Below the pieces are notes generated by a model. It was not told the DNA's origin, ran no database searches, and saw only the letters and a list, made by a program, of their open reading frames with translations. A stretch of DNA of 64,000 bases. It comes from Prorocentrum cordatum (lineage: Eukaryota > Sar > Dinophyceae > Prorocentrales > Prorocentraceae). A program made the position numbers and the translations under genes. Where the stretch lies: assembly GCA_963575745.1 (NCBI GenBank), contig CAUYUJ010019884.1, positions 45,001 to 109,000 of the forward strand, written 5' to 3'. Each line of letters begins with the position of its first letter. The first letter of the stretch is position 1. This document shows positions 20,701-31,024 of the stretch, in pieces.

Positions 20701-21079
20701 ACCGCGCGAAGTACGAGCAGCACTCCGACTTGGTCGAGCAGCTCGTCGCCACCGGGGACGCGGACATCTGTGGCGCGCCCTCGACGTCCTGGACATCGGC
20801 AGGCGGGGGCGAGGAGGACGAGGAGGACAGTGAGGACGAGCAGCGGGCGGCAGCAGGTTTCGGACGGGCGGCAACGGGGGGCAGTGAACGCGGGGAGGGA
20901 TTGGGATTGCAGGAGCTCCCTCATTTCCTCATCCCGTGTTCCTTCTTCTTTGCTTCGGCTTGCACGAGCATGATGGAATCCCCGCCCCATCAGCTGGGAA
21001 GCTCACAGTTTTTCAGAATCGGGGTTCTTCCACAACCAATGCAAACCAGCGAGGACCCAAGACATTGCGTTCTAGAATG
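20701..21079. other. No supported gene
   Basis: Open frames exist on both strands (for example 20634-21173 plus) but no domain is recognised. Confidence 0.35.
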
Positions 21080-21240
21080 GCAGGTGGTGCAAGCTACGTG
21101 GCGCAACGTGGTGCAATATATCTCGTGTGAGCTATATGTGTGCAATCTCCGCAGTGCCATCTATTTGGTGTGATCTGTGTGGTGTACGCTATGTGGTGTA
21201 ATCTACATTGCACAATCTACGTGGTGCAACTAATCGTTGC
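21080..21240 (+). repeat. GTGGTGCAA-type short repeat, copy 1
   Basis: Degenerate 14-18 bp units such as GTGGTGCAAGCTACGTGG and GTGGTGTAATCTAC. A second block of the same type lies at 22425-22600. Confidence 0.65.
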
Positions 21241-22424
21241 CAACCCTTGAAACGCAACTCCAGTGCTCGCGCATTTATCCCCCCCTCTCCCACCCGCAAG
21301 TTGGCTTGCAGATCCCATATTTGGCGGCGATTGCGACGATTGCTTGGCCACTGCTGGCGCATCTCTGCGGCCGCGCCGGCGCGCGCAAGCTCGAGCGCAG
21401 AGCGGCCAGCTGGCCTGGCACAACCGATACGGCCGCGGTGGCGCTCACCGATAACAGCGCCCCAGCGCGCGCCAGAGGCCGCGCGGGCACGCGGGCCAGT
21501 GCGGGTCGGTGGCTCGGGCGGGCGCGGTGTCATGATGACGTCGACAACGGCGGCAGCGATGATGATAGTGCAGTTGGGGCGCGTGCCAAGAAACCGGTTG
21601 GATTTTGCCAGGGTGCCCTGGGTTTTTGGGCTTCGATGGGTCCCCAATAAGATCTTGACGATTTTCGATTGACGAATTTGGATTTTCACTTAACAAACCG
21701 CGGATTTCAGGGTTGGGTTTCTTGCGGAGGTTTCTTGTGGCCGAGCCCCCACTGTAGCGATGGTGGGATGACGATGACAAGCCCTATGACGGCGCCGATG
21801 CTGGTAACGCCGACGACGGGGATGATGCCCATGCGTCGATGACAAAGGTGTTTGGGTGATGAAGGCGGCAATTGCGGCGACTGCCGATGACGATGAAGTG
21901 GTGCGGCGGCGTTGAGGACGTGCGAGTGGCCCGCATAGTTCTATCGATCAATGATCGCCCCCCCCCCCCCCCCCGCAAGCGCGCGAGGGGCTCGCGTGGT
22001 CTCATGTGACACAAGTGCTGGAAACAATACAGATAGAGAGCGACGTGAGGAGTCGCAAGAGCGCGGCGCCGCGCCAAGTTCCTCATGTCTTGTTTACAAA
22101 CAATGGTGCCTCTTGGGTGTTTGAGAACCTCGATCTTGAAACCCGTACGAAAACTAAGTTGTTGGGCGGATTTTGGCATGCGCGCGTGGCGGACGCGCGC
22201 GTGTGGACTTTGTCACAGTTCTGTGCAAGACATGATTGAAAAATATGTTTGGCGATAAACGAGTGCGCACGAATCGAATCACTAGACCGGGATGATGGGG
22301 GGTCACAAACGGGACTCCTTGGGATGGTATGAGTTGTTACGCAAAGTGAACGATGAGTATGTAATTTGCAGTGTTACAGGGGTGGGGGCGACAATTCTGG
22401 GGGGGGCGATTTTTGGAATGGAGA
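21241..22424. other. Unique sequence, no supported gene
   Basis: Frames up to 166 codons on both strands without a recognised domain. A poly-C run lies at about 21959-21974. Confidence 0.35.
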
Positions 22425-22600
22425 ACACATGTGGTGCAAGTTGTGTGGTGCAATATATGTGAAGCAAGCTATGTGGTGCAACCCTATGCGGCGCCAAGTA
22501 TGTGGTACAAGTTATGCTGTGAAAGCGTTGTGGTGGAAGCTAAGTGGTTCAATCTACGTGGTGCAGGCCACGTGGTGGTGCAATATATATATATATATAT
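22425..22600 (+). repeat. GTGGTGCAA-type short repeat, copy 2
   Basis: Units such as GTGGTGCAAGTTGTGTGG and GTGGTGCAATATATGTG, ending in a short (TA)n at about 22582-22602. Confidence 0.65.
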
Positions 22601-22639
22601 ATGTGGTGCTATATGTGTGGCGTAGGTTGTGTGATGCAG

Positions 22640-22745
22640 TCGATGCTAAGCAATGCCAATCAATACAAAGCAAAGCAAAGCAATGCACGGCCATGCACGC
22701 AATGCAAGGCAGTGCAAGGATATTCATTGCGATGCAAAGCTTGCG
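22640..22745 (+). repeat. GCAATGCAAAGC short repeats
   Basis: Degenerate 9-12 bp words AAGCAATGCCAATC, AAAGCAATGCACGG, CGCAATGCAAGG. The same kind of block occurs at 38385-38470. Confidence 0.6.
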
Positions 22746-23554
22746 GTGCGAACGGGGGGCTGCAACGGGGTGGCGGCGACGGGAGCGGCGACGGCAACAA
22801 CAAACCGGCCGAACCGACACCACCTAGGCCCAGGCGACAGGCGGCGACGGGGGCGGCGACGGCGAGAACAAGCTGGCCAGAGCGACGCCCAGGCCCTGCT
22901 CCTTGCGAGACAAGTAAGAACCCCTAAGTGCAAGCACTGTTTTGGGAACTTGTTATTTACCTATATATAAACTTTAAAAAACAAACAAAAAAACAAACAA
23001 CAACAAACAATAAAAAACGGAGGCGCAAACGCCGACACACGCGCACCTGTCGCTCCCAGGCCGCAGGCAGTGCCATCTGCCCACTCACCTTGCGGAGCGG
23101 CGGCCGCCGCGGACTTTTCACACGCCCCCGCCGCCCACCGCACGGCCCCTCACGCGGCCGGCGCTGGCGCACCACGCCCAGAAACTGCTTTGGGGTGCAG
23201 GTGCAGGCCCCGTGTGCACCAGCAGCGGCGCGACCCCCTCTCGCCTGCCCAGCCCAGCGCGACCGCGGACGGCACGTCGCCGGCGCCGCCACCAGGGGCG
23301 GGCCCACTGCCCACCCCCCCCACGGGCGCGCGAGATCCACCATCTTCGACGCTACGGGCATACCCCCATCCAGCCTCGGCCACGCCTTCACCAGCCGCCC
23401 CGAGCCCTGCGCGGCGGACGACAGCTCCGCTCGCCCCGGCACCGAGCGGCGGCCCAGGCCACGCCCGCAGGCGACCCCCGCGGGGCAGCGGCAGGCAGCC
23501 TCCAACGCCAGGCAGCGCCCCACCACACCGCCGCGCTGGATGCGAGATCGTGGG
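22746..23554. other. GC-rich region with a CAAA-rich run, no supported gene
   Basis: A CAAA/CAA-rich stretch lies at about 22976-23018. The GC-rich remainder is open in several frames on both strands; none shows a domain I recognise. Confidence 0.35.
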
Positions 23555-23640
23555 CGCGGAGGAGGAGGAGAAGGAGGAGGCGGAGGAGGAGGAGGAGGAG
23601 GAGGCGGAGGCGGAGGAGGAGGAGGAGCGCTGCGAGCGCG
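23555..23640 (+). repeat. GGA/GGC tract
   Basis: GGA and GCG triplets with Glu-rich translation. Confidence 0.85.
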
Positions 23641-23689
23641 CATGTTGCGAGTGAGCACAGTGGCGAGATGAGCAAAGCCCCACACCAGG

Positions 23690-23905
23690 GCCCGCTTCGA
23701 TCCGATCGATCCGATACAATGTCGGTTCCGACCGGCTCGAGTCGGTTCTCGGTCCCGGTGTTCCGACGATCCAAGACGACCCAATAGTTGCACGTCGTTA
23801 TTGTGCGCCTTGGCGCAGCCGATCCGATTCGATGTCGATTCCGTGCCGATGCAGCCCTATCCGACGCACGCTCCGATTCGACCCGAGTTCCTGATTCGGT
23901 GCTGC
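23690..23905. repeat. CCGATTCGA-type short repeats
   Basis: Many near-copies of CGATCCGATTCGATGTCG and GACCGGCTCGAGTCGG with short palindromes. Low complexity; no gene. Confidence 0.45.
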
Positions 23906-24204
23906 CTGACATTGCACCCCACCAGTTGGTGGTGCCTTGGCTGCGGCCACACGCGAAACTGCGAAAGCAGCGTTGGGCTCACCCAGCTCCTTCTTTGCGG
24001 GAGGCATGGGCGGCATTCTCGCGCCGTTCGTTGGCCTCACTGGCACTGCCAGCACGGACTCCGCCAACCCCCACACAGCCACCATGGAGCCTGCGGGGTC
24101 GAGCACCCGCATCCCCGCGCGACGGCGGCCACACTCTCGACATCTGCTTAGCGGTCGCCACCGCCGCCGCCCGCCCAGGCCGGTCGCAGACCTGGGACTC
24201 CGTT

Positions 24205-24413
24205 CGCTCGTTGCCTCCTCCTCCTCCTCCTCCTCCTCCACCTCCTCCTCCTCCTCCTCCGCCTCCTCATCCTCATCCTCATCCTCGTCCTCCTCTGCCT
24301 CCTCATCATCATGGTCATCATCAGCAGCATCATCATCGTCATCATCATCAGCAGCATCAGCATCATCATCATCACCATCACCATCACCAGCATCATCATC
24401 ACGATCCTCCTCC

Positions 24414-24444
<31 letters not shown>

Positions 24445-24546
24445 GATCATGATCATCCTCATCATCCTCATCATCAGCAGCAGCATCAGCATCAGCATCA
24501 TCATCACCATCACCATCACCAGCATCATCATCATGATCTTCATCAG

Positions 24547-24582
<36 letters not shown>

Positions 24583-24664
24583 AATCATCATCATCCTCAT
24601 CAGCAGCAGCATCAGCATCAGCATCATCATCACTATCACCATCACCAGCATCATCATCATGATC

Positions 24665-24702
<38 letters not shown>

Positions 24703-24861
24703 TATCATGATCATCATCATCATCATCCTCATCATCAGCAGCAGCATCAGCATCATCATCATGATCTTCATCATCATCATCATCATCATCATCATGATCT
24801 TCATAATCATCATCATCCTCATCATCAGCAGCAGCATCAGCATCAGCATCAGCATCAGCAT

Positions 24862-24892
<31 letters not shown>

Positions 24893-24920
24893 AGCATCAT
24901 CAGCATCCACCTCTCCTGCT
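24205..24920 (+). repeat. CCT then CAT/CAG compound microsatellite
   Basis: CCT units to about 24300, then CAT with CAG and CAC variants to 24910. A higher-order pattern is visible: a CATGATCTTCAT word and CATCAGCAGCAGCATCAG recur every 100-150 bp. Frames translate to poly-His, poly-Ile, poly-Ser or poly-Asp and are artefacts. Confidence 0.95.
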
Positions 24921-25744
24921 GGAGGCCTCCGCAGGCCCTCGGAGGCCCGAATAGCACCACGGAGCCGCCCGTGAACTGCGACCCTCGCCCCTCCGCCTCC
25001 CGATCCGTGGTCCCTCGGCGCCCCAGCCTCGGTCCCTCGGCCCCCGATCCTCGGTCCCTCGACCCCCCTCGATCCTCCCCTCGATCATCGACCCTCCCTC
25101 GCTCCCTCTGCGCCCGCCCCCAGGGGGGCATCGGCCACTCGTGAGACGGGGCGGGGCGGCATCTTCCAGCTGCGCATGCCGCCCGGAGGTTTCGACCCTC
25201 GATCCTCCCCTCATCGATCCGCGACCCCGCCTATTTCGGCACAGCCCTCTTGCGGCTTGTGGCCCGTGGGGAGATCCGCCTACGGCTCTCTTCGTGCGCC
25301 CCCTCACTCGTTTCGGCACATCCTCCACTCGGATCACGCCTATAGAGGGGTTACTGTCAGAAATTGTTGCTCAGCGTGTCGCGGCGGCGGCCCCGGCGAC
25401 GCGCTATGCCCTGCAAGCGGATGGCGTGACTACGGTACACAGTTCAAGACGCCGTCCAGTGTATGCGACGCGTTTCGGAGGCTCTTGGCCCCTTCGTCGG
25501 GCGTGGGCCCAGATGGCTGCCGCGCGGCGCACGCACAGGACACGCACGTGCACGCAGAGGCAAGCTGCGTGTACAACTGACAGCGCGGCGCCACACGGGA
25601 ATACAGGCTGGGTCACTGGCCAGGCGGCCGGCACTCTGCCCGCCCCACTGGCGCACTGGCCGTGCGCTGGCCAGAGGTGTGTCCCGGGGCCTCCAGGGGC
25701 CTGCGGAGGCCGAAGGGGGGCCGGGCGCGCGGGAGCACCGCCCA
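24921..25744. other. Unique sequence, CTCGATCC-rich, no supported gene
   Basis: About 25005-25225 is rich in CCCTCGAnCCTC words. Frames are open but no domain is recognised. Confidence 0.35.
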
Positions 25745-25910
25745 ACACCTCGAGGAGGAGGAGGAGGAGGAAGAAGAAGAAGGAGCGGGAGGAGCTGGGG
25801 GAGCAGGAGGAGCAGGAGGAGGAGTCCGAGAACGTCCAGCATACAACTGCATCAGCAGGAGGAGGAGGAGGAGGAGCAGGAGGAGCAGGAGGAGGACGAG
25901 GAGGAGAACG
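25745..25910 (+). repeat. GGA tracts
   Basis: Two GGA/AGCAGG runs (25745-25830 and 25855-25910) separated by about 25 bp. Another short run lies at 26455-26515. Confidence 0.85.
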
Positions 25911-26840
25911 CCAGGTGCAGCGTCGGCACCGATCCTGGGCCCACGATCGGCGCTTCGCATGGGGGGGGCGGGTCCTGTGGGAAACGGGCCCTGAACCCTG
26001 AGGCCTTTCCCCGGGACGAGTTCTTCACCCCGAGCCGTTGTCTGACGATCCCGGGGCCCGTGGATCAGGAGCGAAAGAAGCACGCACACCTGCATGGATC
26101 CGCGCCGGTTTCGAGAGCGCGCCTCGCGCGAACCTTCGTATCGTGCGGCTGGTCCCGCGGACTGGGGGGCCGCGTGCACGCGCCTGGGTGGGCGCCCTGC
26201 GGGCTCCCCCGTGGAGGGCCCCGAGAGCCCGAGGCAACGGGCGAAGAGCCTCGGGACCCGCTTCCCCCACGGCGAGGTCCGTGCGCACTCCTCGCCGGGC
26301 CCCGGGGGGGGGGGCGGGCGTGCACACATCGGCCATGCCGGGGCCCGCCGCCCGCGCGGCCGTGACCTCGTCGGCCCGCGGCGGCTGCGCCGTGTCATGT
26401 CCTCCGTGGGCCGAGCTCGCATCGGCCACGCGGCCAGGACACCCCGTGCCCTGTGGAGGAGGAGGAGGAGGAGGAGAAACGAGCAGGAGGAGCAGGAGGA
26501 GGAGGAGGAGGAGCGGCCGCGCCGGCAGGGCGGTGAGGCAAGGCTGGCAGTGTGTCTTTTGCCCACGCGCCGGCGTGTGGCACCTCGCTCGTTCGGGTCG
26601 CACCGTGGGCGTCTTCCCTTGGGGAGGGTCGGCGTGCCCGCCCGGCCCCACCAGGGGGCATCGTCTACTCGTGGACGGAGTGGAACGGCATCATCCAGAT
26701 GCGCCTGCGCGAGGAGCCTCGGCCCCAGCTTGGGAGGGAAAGAGCGCACACAGGCACCAAGCCTCGTCGATCCCCAGCAGGGAGCCGTGGGAGAACATGG
26801 GAGCGCGGGAGGTGGAGGGGGAGACGAAAGCCAGCAAGGC

Positions 26841-27725
26841 ATGAGAGAGAACATAGAGGGGAATCCTGGGGATTTGTGTGCATTCATTTGTCTGTGCGTG
26901 TCCCTGGGCCCCTTCATCAGCCGCCGCCGCCTGCCGCCCTTGAGGGCCCCGTGGCTCGCGGATCGGGGCGCGGATCGTGGTCCCCGGCCTAGAGGGGCTT
27001 CCGAGGCCCCTGGCGGCGCCGACCTCGTCGAGGCCGCCGTCAGGGCCGCGGTCTTGGCAGGAGCGCCGCGGCGGACGGTCGCCGCCGTCGCCCGCTCGGC
27101 CGTCTCCGCCGCGCTGTACGCGCGCGGAGAGAGGCCGACGGAGGCGGCCGCCGGCCCGCCTGCTGCTGCTCCCCCTGCTGACGATGAAGTACGTGGACGC
27201 GCTGCTGGCGCCGCCGAGGCCGCTGGTGCGGCAAAGGCGGCTCGGCGGCAGCGTCGCCGCCAGCGCCTGGCGGCGGCGCGCTTGGTTGCGGGTGGCGGTC
27301 CTGGAGCTGCGGGCGGGGCAGTCGTGCCCGCGCGCGCGGCGGAGGGCGCTCCTGCGGCGGCCCGCGACGACGACGAGATGGAGGCGCTCGACGACGAGTG
27401 GGCGGACGGCGCGCGGCGCCCTGCCCCTCGGAGGCGGCGCCTCCGCCGCACCGACACGCTGGCGGAGGCGCCTGGCGGCGCTGGAGCTGGCGTGATGGCG
27501 GCGGAGCCTGCTCGTGCAGCTGGCGGAGCCGCCGCGGCGGATGCGGAGGCGGAGGCTGCAGCGGCCGGCGGAGCCGCCGCCGCCGTCCGCTCCGGCGCGG
27601 GCGAGCGGGCTGCCATGCTCGCGCAGATCGCTGCGTCTGGCATGTTCGGCCCGACCCAGCTGCCCGCCGTGGAGTCCCTCGAGATCGACAAGCTGCGCCA
27701 CCTCGTGTCGTCGCTGCCGAAATGA
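26841..27725 (+). CDS. Ala/Arg-rich predicted protein, function unknown
   Basis: The open frame ends at TGA 27723. ATG 26841 gives 294 residues, though the frame is open further upstream through low-complexity sequence. The N-terminus (about residues 10-35) has a hydrophobic ICLCVSLGPF stretch. From about residue 55 the sequence is Ala-rich with LVEAAVRAAVLAGAPRRTVA and AVSAALYARG, then an acidic ARDDDEMEALDDEWADGARR patch and an Ala/Glu-rich helix. The end (ESLEIDKLRHLVSSLPK) looks like real, non-repetitive coding sequence. I recognise no family. GC bias keeps other frames open too, so this is only a moderately supported gene or terminal exon. Confidence 0.35.
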   Translation: MRENIEGNPGDLCAFICLCVSLGPFISRRRLPPLRAPWLADRGADRGPRPRGASEAPGGADLVEAAVRAAVLAGAPRRTVAAVARSAVSAALYARGERPTEAAAGPPAAAPPADDEVRGRAAGAAEAAGAAKAARRQRRRQRLAAARLVAGGGPGAAGGAVVPARAAEGAPAAARDDDEMEALDDEWADGARRPAPRRRRLRRTDTLAEAPGGAGAGVMAAEPARAAGGAAAADAEAEAAAAGGAAAAVRSGAGERAAMLAQIAASGMFGPTQLPAVESLEIDKLRHLVSSLPK

Positions 27726-27974
27726 GAGGGGCTGGCCGCCTGGGCCCCACGGTCACCTATGGTTGGGCCGCTGCTTGCATGCCCCTGGTGCGCCGTGGGT
27801 GGTCCCAGGGAGGCCCTTCCCCGTCAGCTGGCACCACGGGTGAGCCTCTCACGGAAGCTCGGTTGGTGTGCAGGTTGGCGGGGCCGTTCGTCGTCTTCTA
27901 CGTCGGCGAGCTCTATACGCCCCGCCGTTGCGGGGGCTGGGCGGGCGCCCGAACCGCGTCGCGCGGCGTGCTCT

Positions 27975-28105
27975 TCTTCTCCTCCTCCTGCTCCTGCTCC
28001 TCCTCCTGCTCCTGCTCCTGCTCCTCCTCCTGCTCCTGCTCCTGCTCCTGCTCCTCCTCCTCCTTCTCCTCCTCCTCCTCCTCCTCCTCCTCCTCCTCCA
28101 TTCGC
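27975..28105 (+). repeat. CCT/CTGCTC tract
   Basis: CCT and CTGCTC units. They end where an R1 copy begins. Confidence 0.95.
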
Positions 28106-28928
28106 TATCCTTACCAATAATTTCTCACTGTCGCACACGGAGGCCAGTTTTTAGGGCGGGCGGGGCGTTTCGCCTGAGACTTCCCCACCACTTATGACCC
28201 TGGAGTTTAAAAAGTGGCAACAGCTTCACGGATCGAGGGCGGGTGGTTTTCAAAATGTGGCTCTCGCCGTAACGCTGCGCACATTCTTTTCGAGCATGTG
28301 TAAGAGCGTCACGGATTCAGGGCGAGTGGTTTTCAAAATGTGGTTTTCGTTTTAGCGCCGCGCACATTCTTTGAGCTTCACGGATTGAGGGCGGGTGGTT
28401 TTCAAAAAATGGTTCTCGATTCAGCGCCGCGTGCATTCTGTTTTTACGAAGGTGCAAGAGTTTCACGGATTGAGGGCGGGTGGTTTTCAAAATGTGGCTC
28501 TCGCCTTAGCGCCGCGCACACTACTTCTCAACAGTTGCAAGAGCGTCACGGATTGAGGGCGGTTCATTTTCAAATGTTGCTTTCGCCCTAGCGCCGCGAA
28601 CATTCGTTTGCAGACACTACACGAGTCTCACGGATTCCCATGATCGACGTACTGGAAGGATTTCCGATTGTGAGGGCGCAATAGTTACCATGACTCGCTC
28701 TGTTGAAGTCCCAGGAATGGCGTTTTGGCTCGAATTCGAATCGTCAAGACGCAACAGTCAGATTGAGCCGTGGCGCTGGAGTCTCGGGATCACTGTTTTG
28801 GCATGCTTCAGGGTCTTCTAACGAGGCAGGTCCCTCTGTGGAAATGAACCGCCGTAGGGGCCTATGAAGGGGGAGCCTGGGGGGAGGGTTTATCCCAACA
28901 TCGTTGGTTGGTATTGGGTTTACGCTGG
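28106..28928 (+). repeat. Dispersed repeat R1, copy 3
   Basis: Start box CACTGTCGCACACGGAGGCC, then about five monomers with TTTTCAAAATGTGG words at about 28250, 28333, 28398, 28479 and 28561 (65-83 bp apart), then the conserved 3' part ending near ATCCCAACATCG. CCT tracts flank both sides. Confidence 0.9.
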
Positions 28929-29048
28929 CTCCTCCTCCTCCTCCTCCTCCTCCTCCTCCTCCTCCTCCTTCTCCTCCTCCTCCCCCTCCCTCCCTCCCTC
29001 CCTCCCTCCCTCCCTCCCTCGCTTTCTCCCCCCTCCCTCCTCCATCCC
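28929..29048 (+). repeat. CCT/CCCT tract between R1 copies
   Basis: CCT triplets followed by (CCCT)n at about 28983-29020. Confidence 0.95.
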
Positions 29049-29822
29049 TTTGCATTATGAATCATTTCTCCCTGTCGCACCCCGAGGCATGTTTTTAGGG
29101 CGGGCTGAAATGTCGCCTGAAACTTCCTCCCAGCTTACGACCCTGAATCTTAAGAGCTGGCAACCGCTTCAGGGATTGAGGGCGGGTGGTGTTAAAAATG
29201 TGGCTCTCGCCAAATCGCAGCGCACATTCGCTTCTAACATCTGCAAGAGTTTCACGGATTGAGGGCGGGTGGCTTTCAAAATGAGGTTCTCGCCGTAGCG
29301 CCGCGCAACATGCTTTTAACTATCTGCAGGAGCTTCACGGATTGAGGGTGGTTACTTTTCAAAACATGGTTCTCGCTTTAGCGCCGCGAACAGTCAGTTT
29401 AGAACGCTTCACGGATTGAGGGCGGATGGTTTTCAAATTGTGGTTTTCGCCGTAGCGCCGCGCACATTTCTTTTAAACCTTTACACGGGTTTCATGGATT
29501 CTCATGGTCAGCGTGCAAGAAATTGCGCTTTGGAAGGATTCACGATATTATGTGGTTGCAACAGTTACCATGGTTCGCTGTGTTGAAGTCCCAAGAATGG
29601 CGCGCTGGCAGAATTAGAATCGTCAATACGCAACAGTCAGGATGATCCGCGGCGCTGGAGTCCCGAGAACAATGTTTTGGCAGGCTTCACTGTCTTCAAA
29701 CGGTTGTCTCCCAACGAGGCAGTTCCTCCAGTGGAAATGAACCGATGTATGGGGTCTATGAAAAGGGAGTTTGGTGGGAGGGTGTATTCCAACATCGTTG
29801 CTGGCTCTTGGGTTTGCACTGG
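29049..29822 (+). repeat. Dispersed repeat R1, copy 4
   Basis: Start box TCCCTGTCGCACCCCGAGGC, four monomers (centres near 29190, 29271, 29355, 29430), then the 3' part with GCTGTGTTGAAGTCCCA and GGGAGTTTGGTGGGAGGG. CCT tracts flank it. Confidence 0.9.
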
Positions 29823-29905
29823 TCCTCCTCTTCCTCCTCCTCCTCCTCCTCCTCCTCCTCCTCCTCCTCCTCCTCCTCCTCCTCCTCCTCCTCCTTTTTA
29901 TCCTC
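29823..29905 (+). repeat. CCT tract
   Basis: CCT triplets at the 3' side of R1 copy 4. Confidence 0.95.
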
Positions 29906-30299
29906 CTCTCTCTTTTTGTCCCCATTATCCTTCACCTGTTTGCCTGGGAGCGGTTTGCGCAGCATCGCGGCGATGTCGCCGCGAGAGAAGCGGCTTCGAT
30001 GCGGCATCCCCGAGCACCTCCTCCACACGCGCGCGGCTGCAGAAGCGCGCGTGCGCGTTGCCGCCGAAGGCACGGCCAAGCGGCCGCAAGCAGGCACGCG
30101 GACAGCCCGCAGTCCGCAGGGCGGGACGGCCACTTGCAGGCCGTGCGAGGCGGAGAAGCTCGAGGCCCGGGCCGAAGCGCGAGGCGCGAGGCGGGGCGCC
30201 GAGGTCGCTCAGAGGGCCTGCGGAGCTCAGCGCGGCCTTCCGCCCGCGCGCCTGGCAAGGGGTGTGTGGGCGCGACGCGCTCCCCCCACCCACCCAGCC
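29906..30299 (+). other. GC-rich island between CCT tracts
   Basis: All three plus frames are largely open. One begins ATGTCGCCGCGAG at about 29973 and is Arg/Ala/Glu-rich. No domain is recognised; compositional bias explains the open frames. Confidence 0.35.
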
Positions 30300-30632
30300 G
30301 TTCCTCTTCCTCCTCCTCCTCCTCCTCCTCCTCCTCCTCCTCCTCCTCCTCCTCCCCCTCCTCCTCCTCCTCCTCCACCTCCTCCTCCTCCTCTCTCCTC
30401 CCTTCTCCCTCCTCCCTCCTCCCTCCTCTTTCCTCCCTCCTCCCTCCTCCCCTTCTTCTCCTCCTCCTCCATCTCCTCCTCCTACCACCTCCACCTCCTC
30501 CTCCACACTCCTCCACCTCCTTCTTCTCCTCCTCCTCCTCTCCTCCTCCTCCTACCTCCTACTCCTCCTCCTCCTCTCCACACTCACCACCTCATTCCAC
30601 CCTCCTCCTCCTCATCTTTTCCCTCCTCCTCA
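30300..30632 (+). repeat. CCT tract immediately upstream of spliced-leader relic
   Basis: CCT triplets with CTCC and CACCT variation. It ends one or two bases before the spliced-leader match. Confidence 0.93.
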
Positions 30633-30654
30633 TCCGTAGCCGTTTTGGCTCAAG
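30633..30654 (+). other. Relict dinoflagellate spliced leader
   Basis: The 22 nt read TCCGTAGCC-G-TTTTGGCTCAAG, differing only at position 10 (G for A) from the dinoflagellate spliced leader, which is added to nuclear mRNAs by trans-splicing. It lies 24 nt before the ATG of ORF1 of LINE element B, as it would in a mature trans-spliced mRNA. A leader encoded in the genome next to a coding sequence is the known signature of a re-inserted processed cDNA. It is not the SL RNA gene: no intron-side GT with Sm site was recognised after it. Confidence 0.85.
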
Positions 30655-30678
30655 AGCTTCGTTTGGCCGCGCCAAACA

Positions 30679-31014
30679 ATGGATACCACTAGTCCGCGGC
30701 CAGCATCCATCAATTCCCCTGGTCCGCCCCCGGGAGAGCGCCCAGGTGGTCCGCCCCACTTAGGCGTATCCTACCAGTCTGCTCTCGGGGAAGTGAGCGC
30801 CAAGCCTCCTCCATGGGCAAGCAGCAGTATGACTTGGGCGCAGTGCGGCTACAAGTGGACCTGGAACGACCGCGACACCTGTTTCAAGTGCTCCGCCCCT
30901 TTCGAGGTCCCGAAGGCACCATGGCGCGAGGCCCGCGGGGTCTGGGCCCCGTGGGCTGGACACCCCAGGGTACGGGAAGCAGCGCAGGAGCCGAGGGAAG
31001 GGAAAACACGCTGA
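30679..31014 (+). pseudogene. ORF1 N-terminus of LINE B (zinc-knuckle)
   Basis: A 111-codon ORF starts with ATG 30679 (context CAAACAATGG), 24 nt after the spliced-leader relic. Residues 1-45 are Pro-rich. Then MTWAQCGYKWTWNDRDTCFK and CSAPF form a W..CG...C..C zinc-knuckle, resembling the RanBP2-type finger of element C but apparently short of one Cys. After KAPWREARGVWAPW the frame ends at 31012-31014. The continuation is found in another frame from about 31025, implying a frameshift near 31000. In element C the equivalent finger also precedes a coiled coil, so this is probably the RNA-binding ORF1 protein. Confidence 0.6.
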
Positions 31015-31024
31015 GCACGCATCA

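Noticed and set aside
23798-24954. 370-388 codon frames rich in His, Asp, Ile or Met
   Set aside because: Direct translation of the CAT/CAG microsatellite on both strands.
28106-28928. R1 as a tRNA-derived SINE
   Set aside because: GAATTCGAATCG faintly resembles a pol III B box but no A box at the right distance and no tRNA-like start were found.
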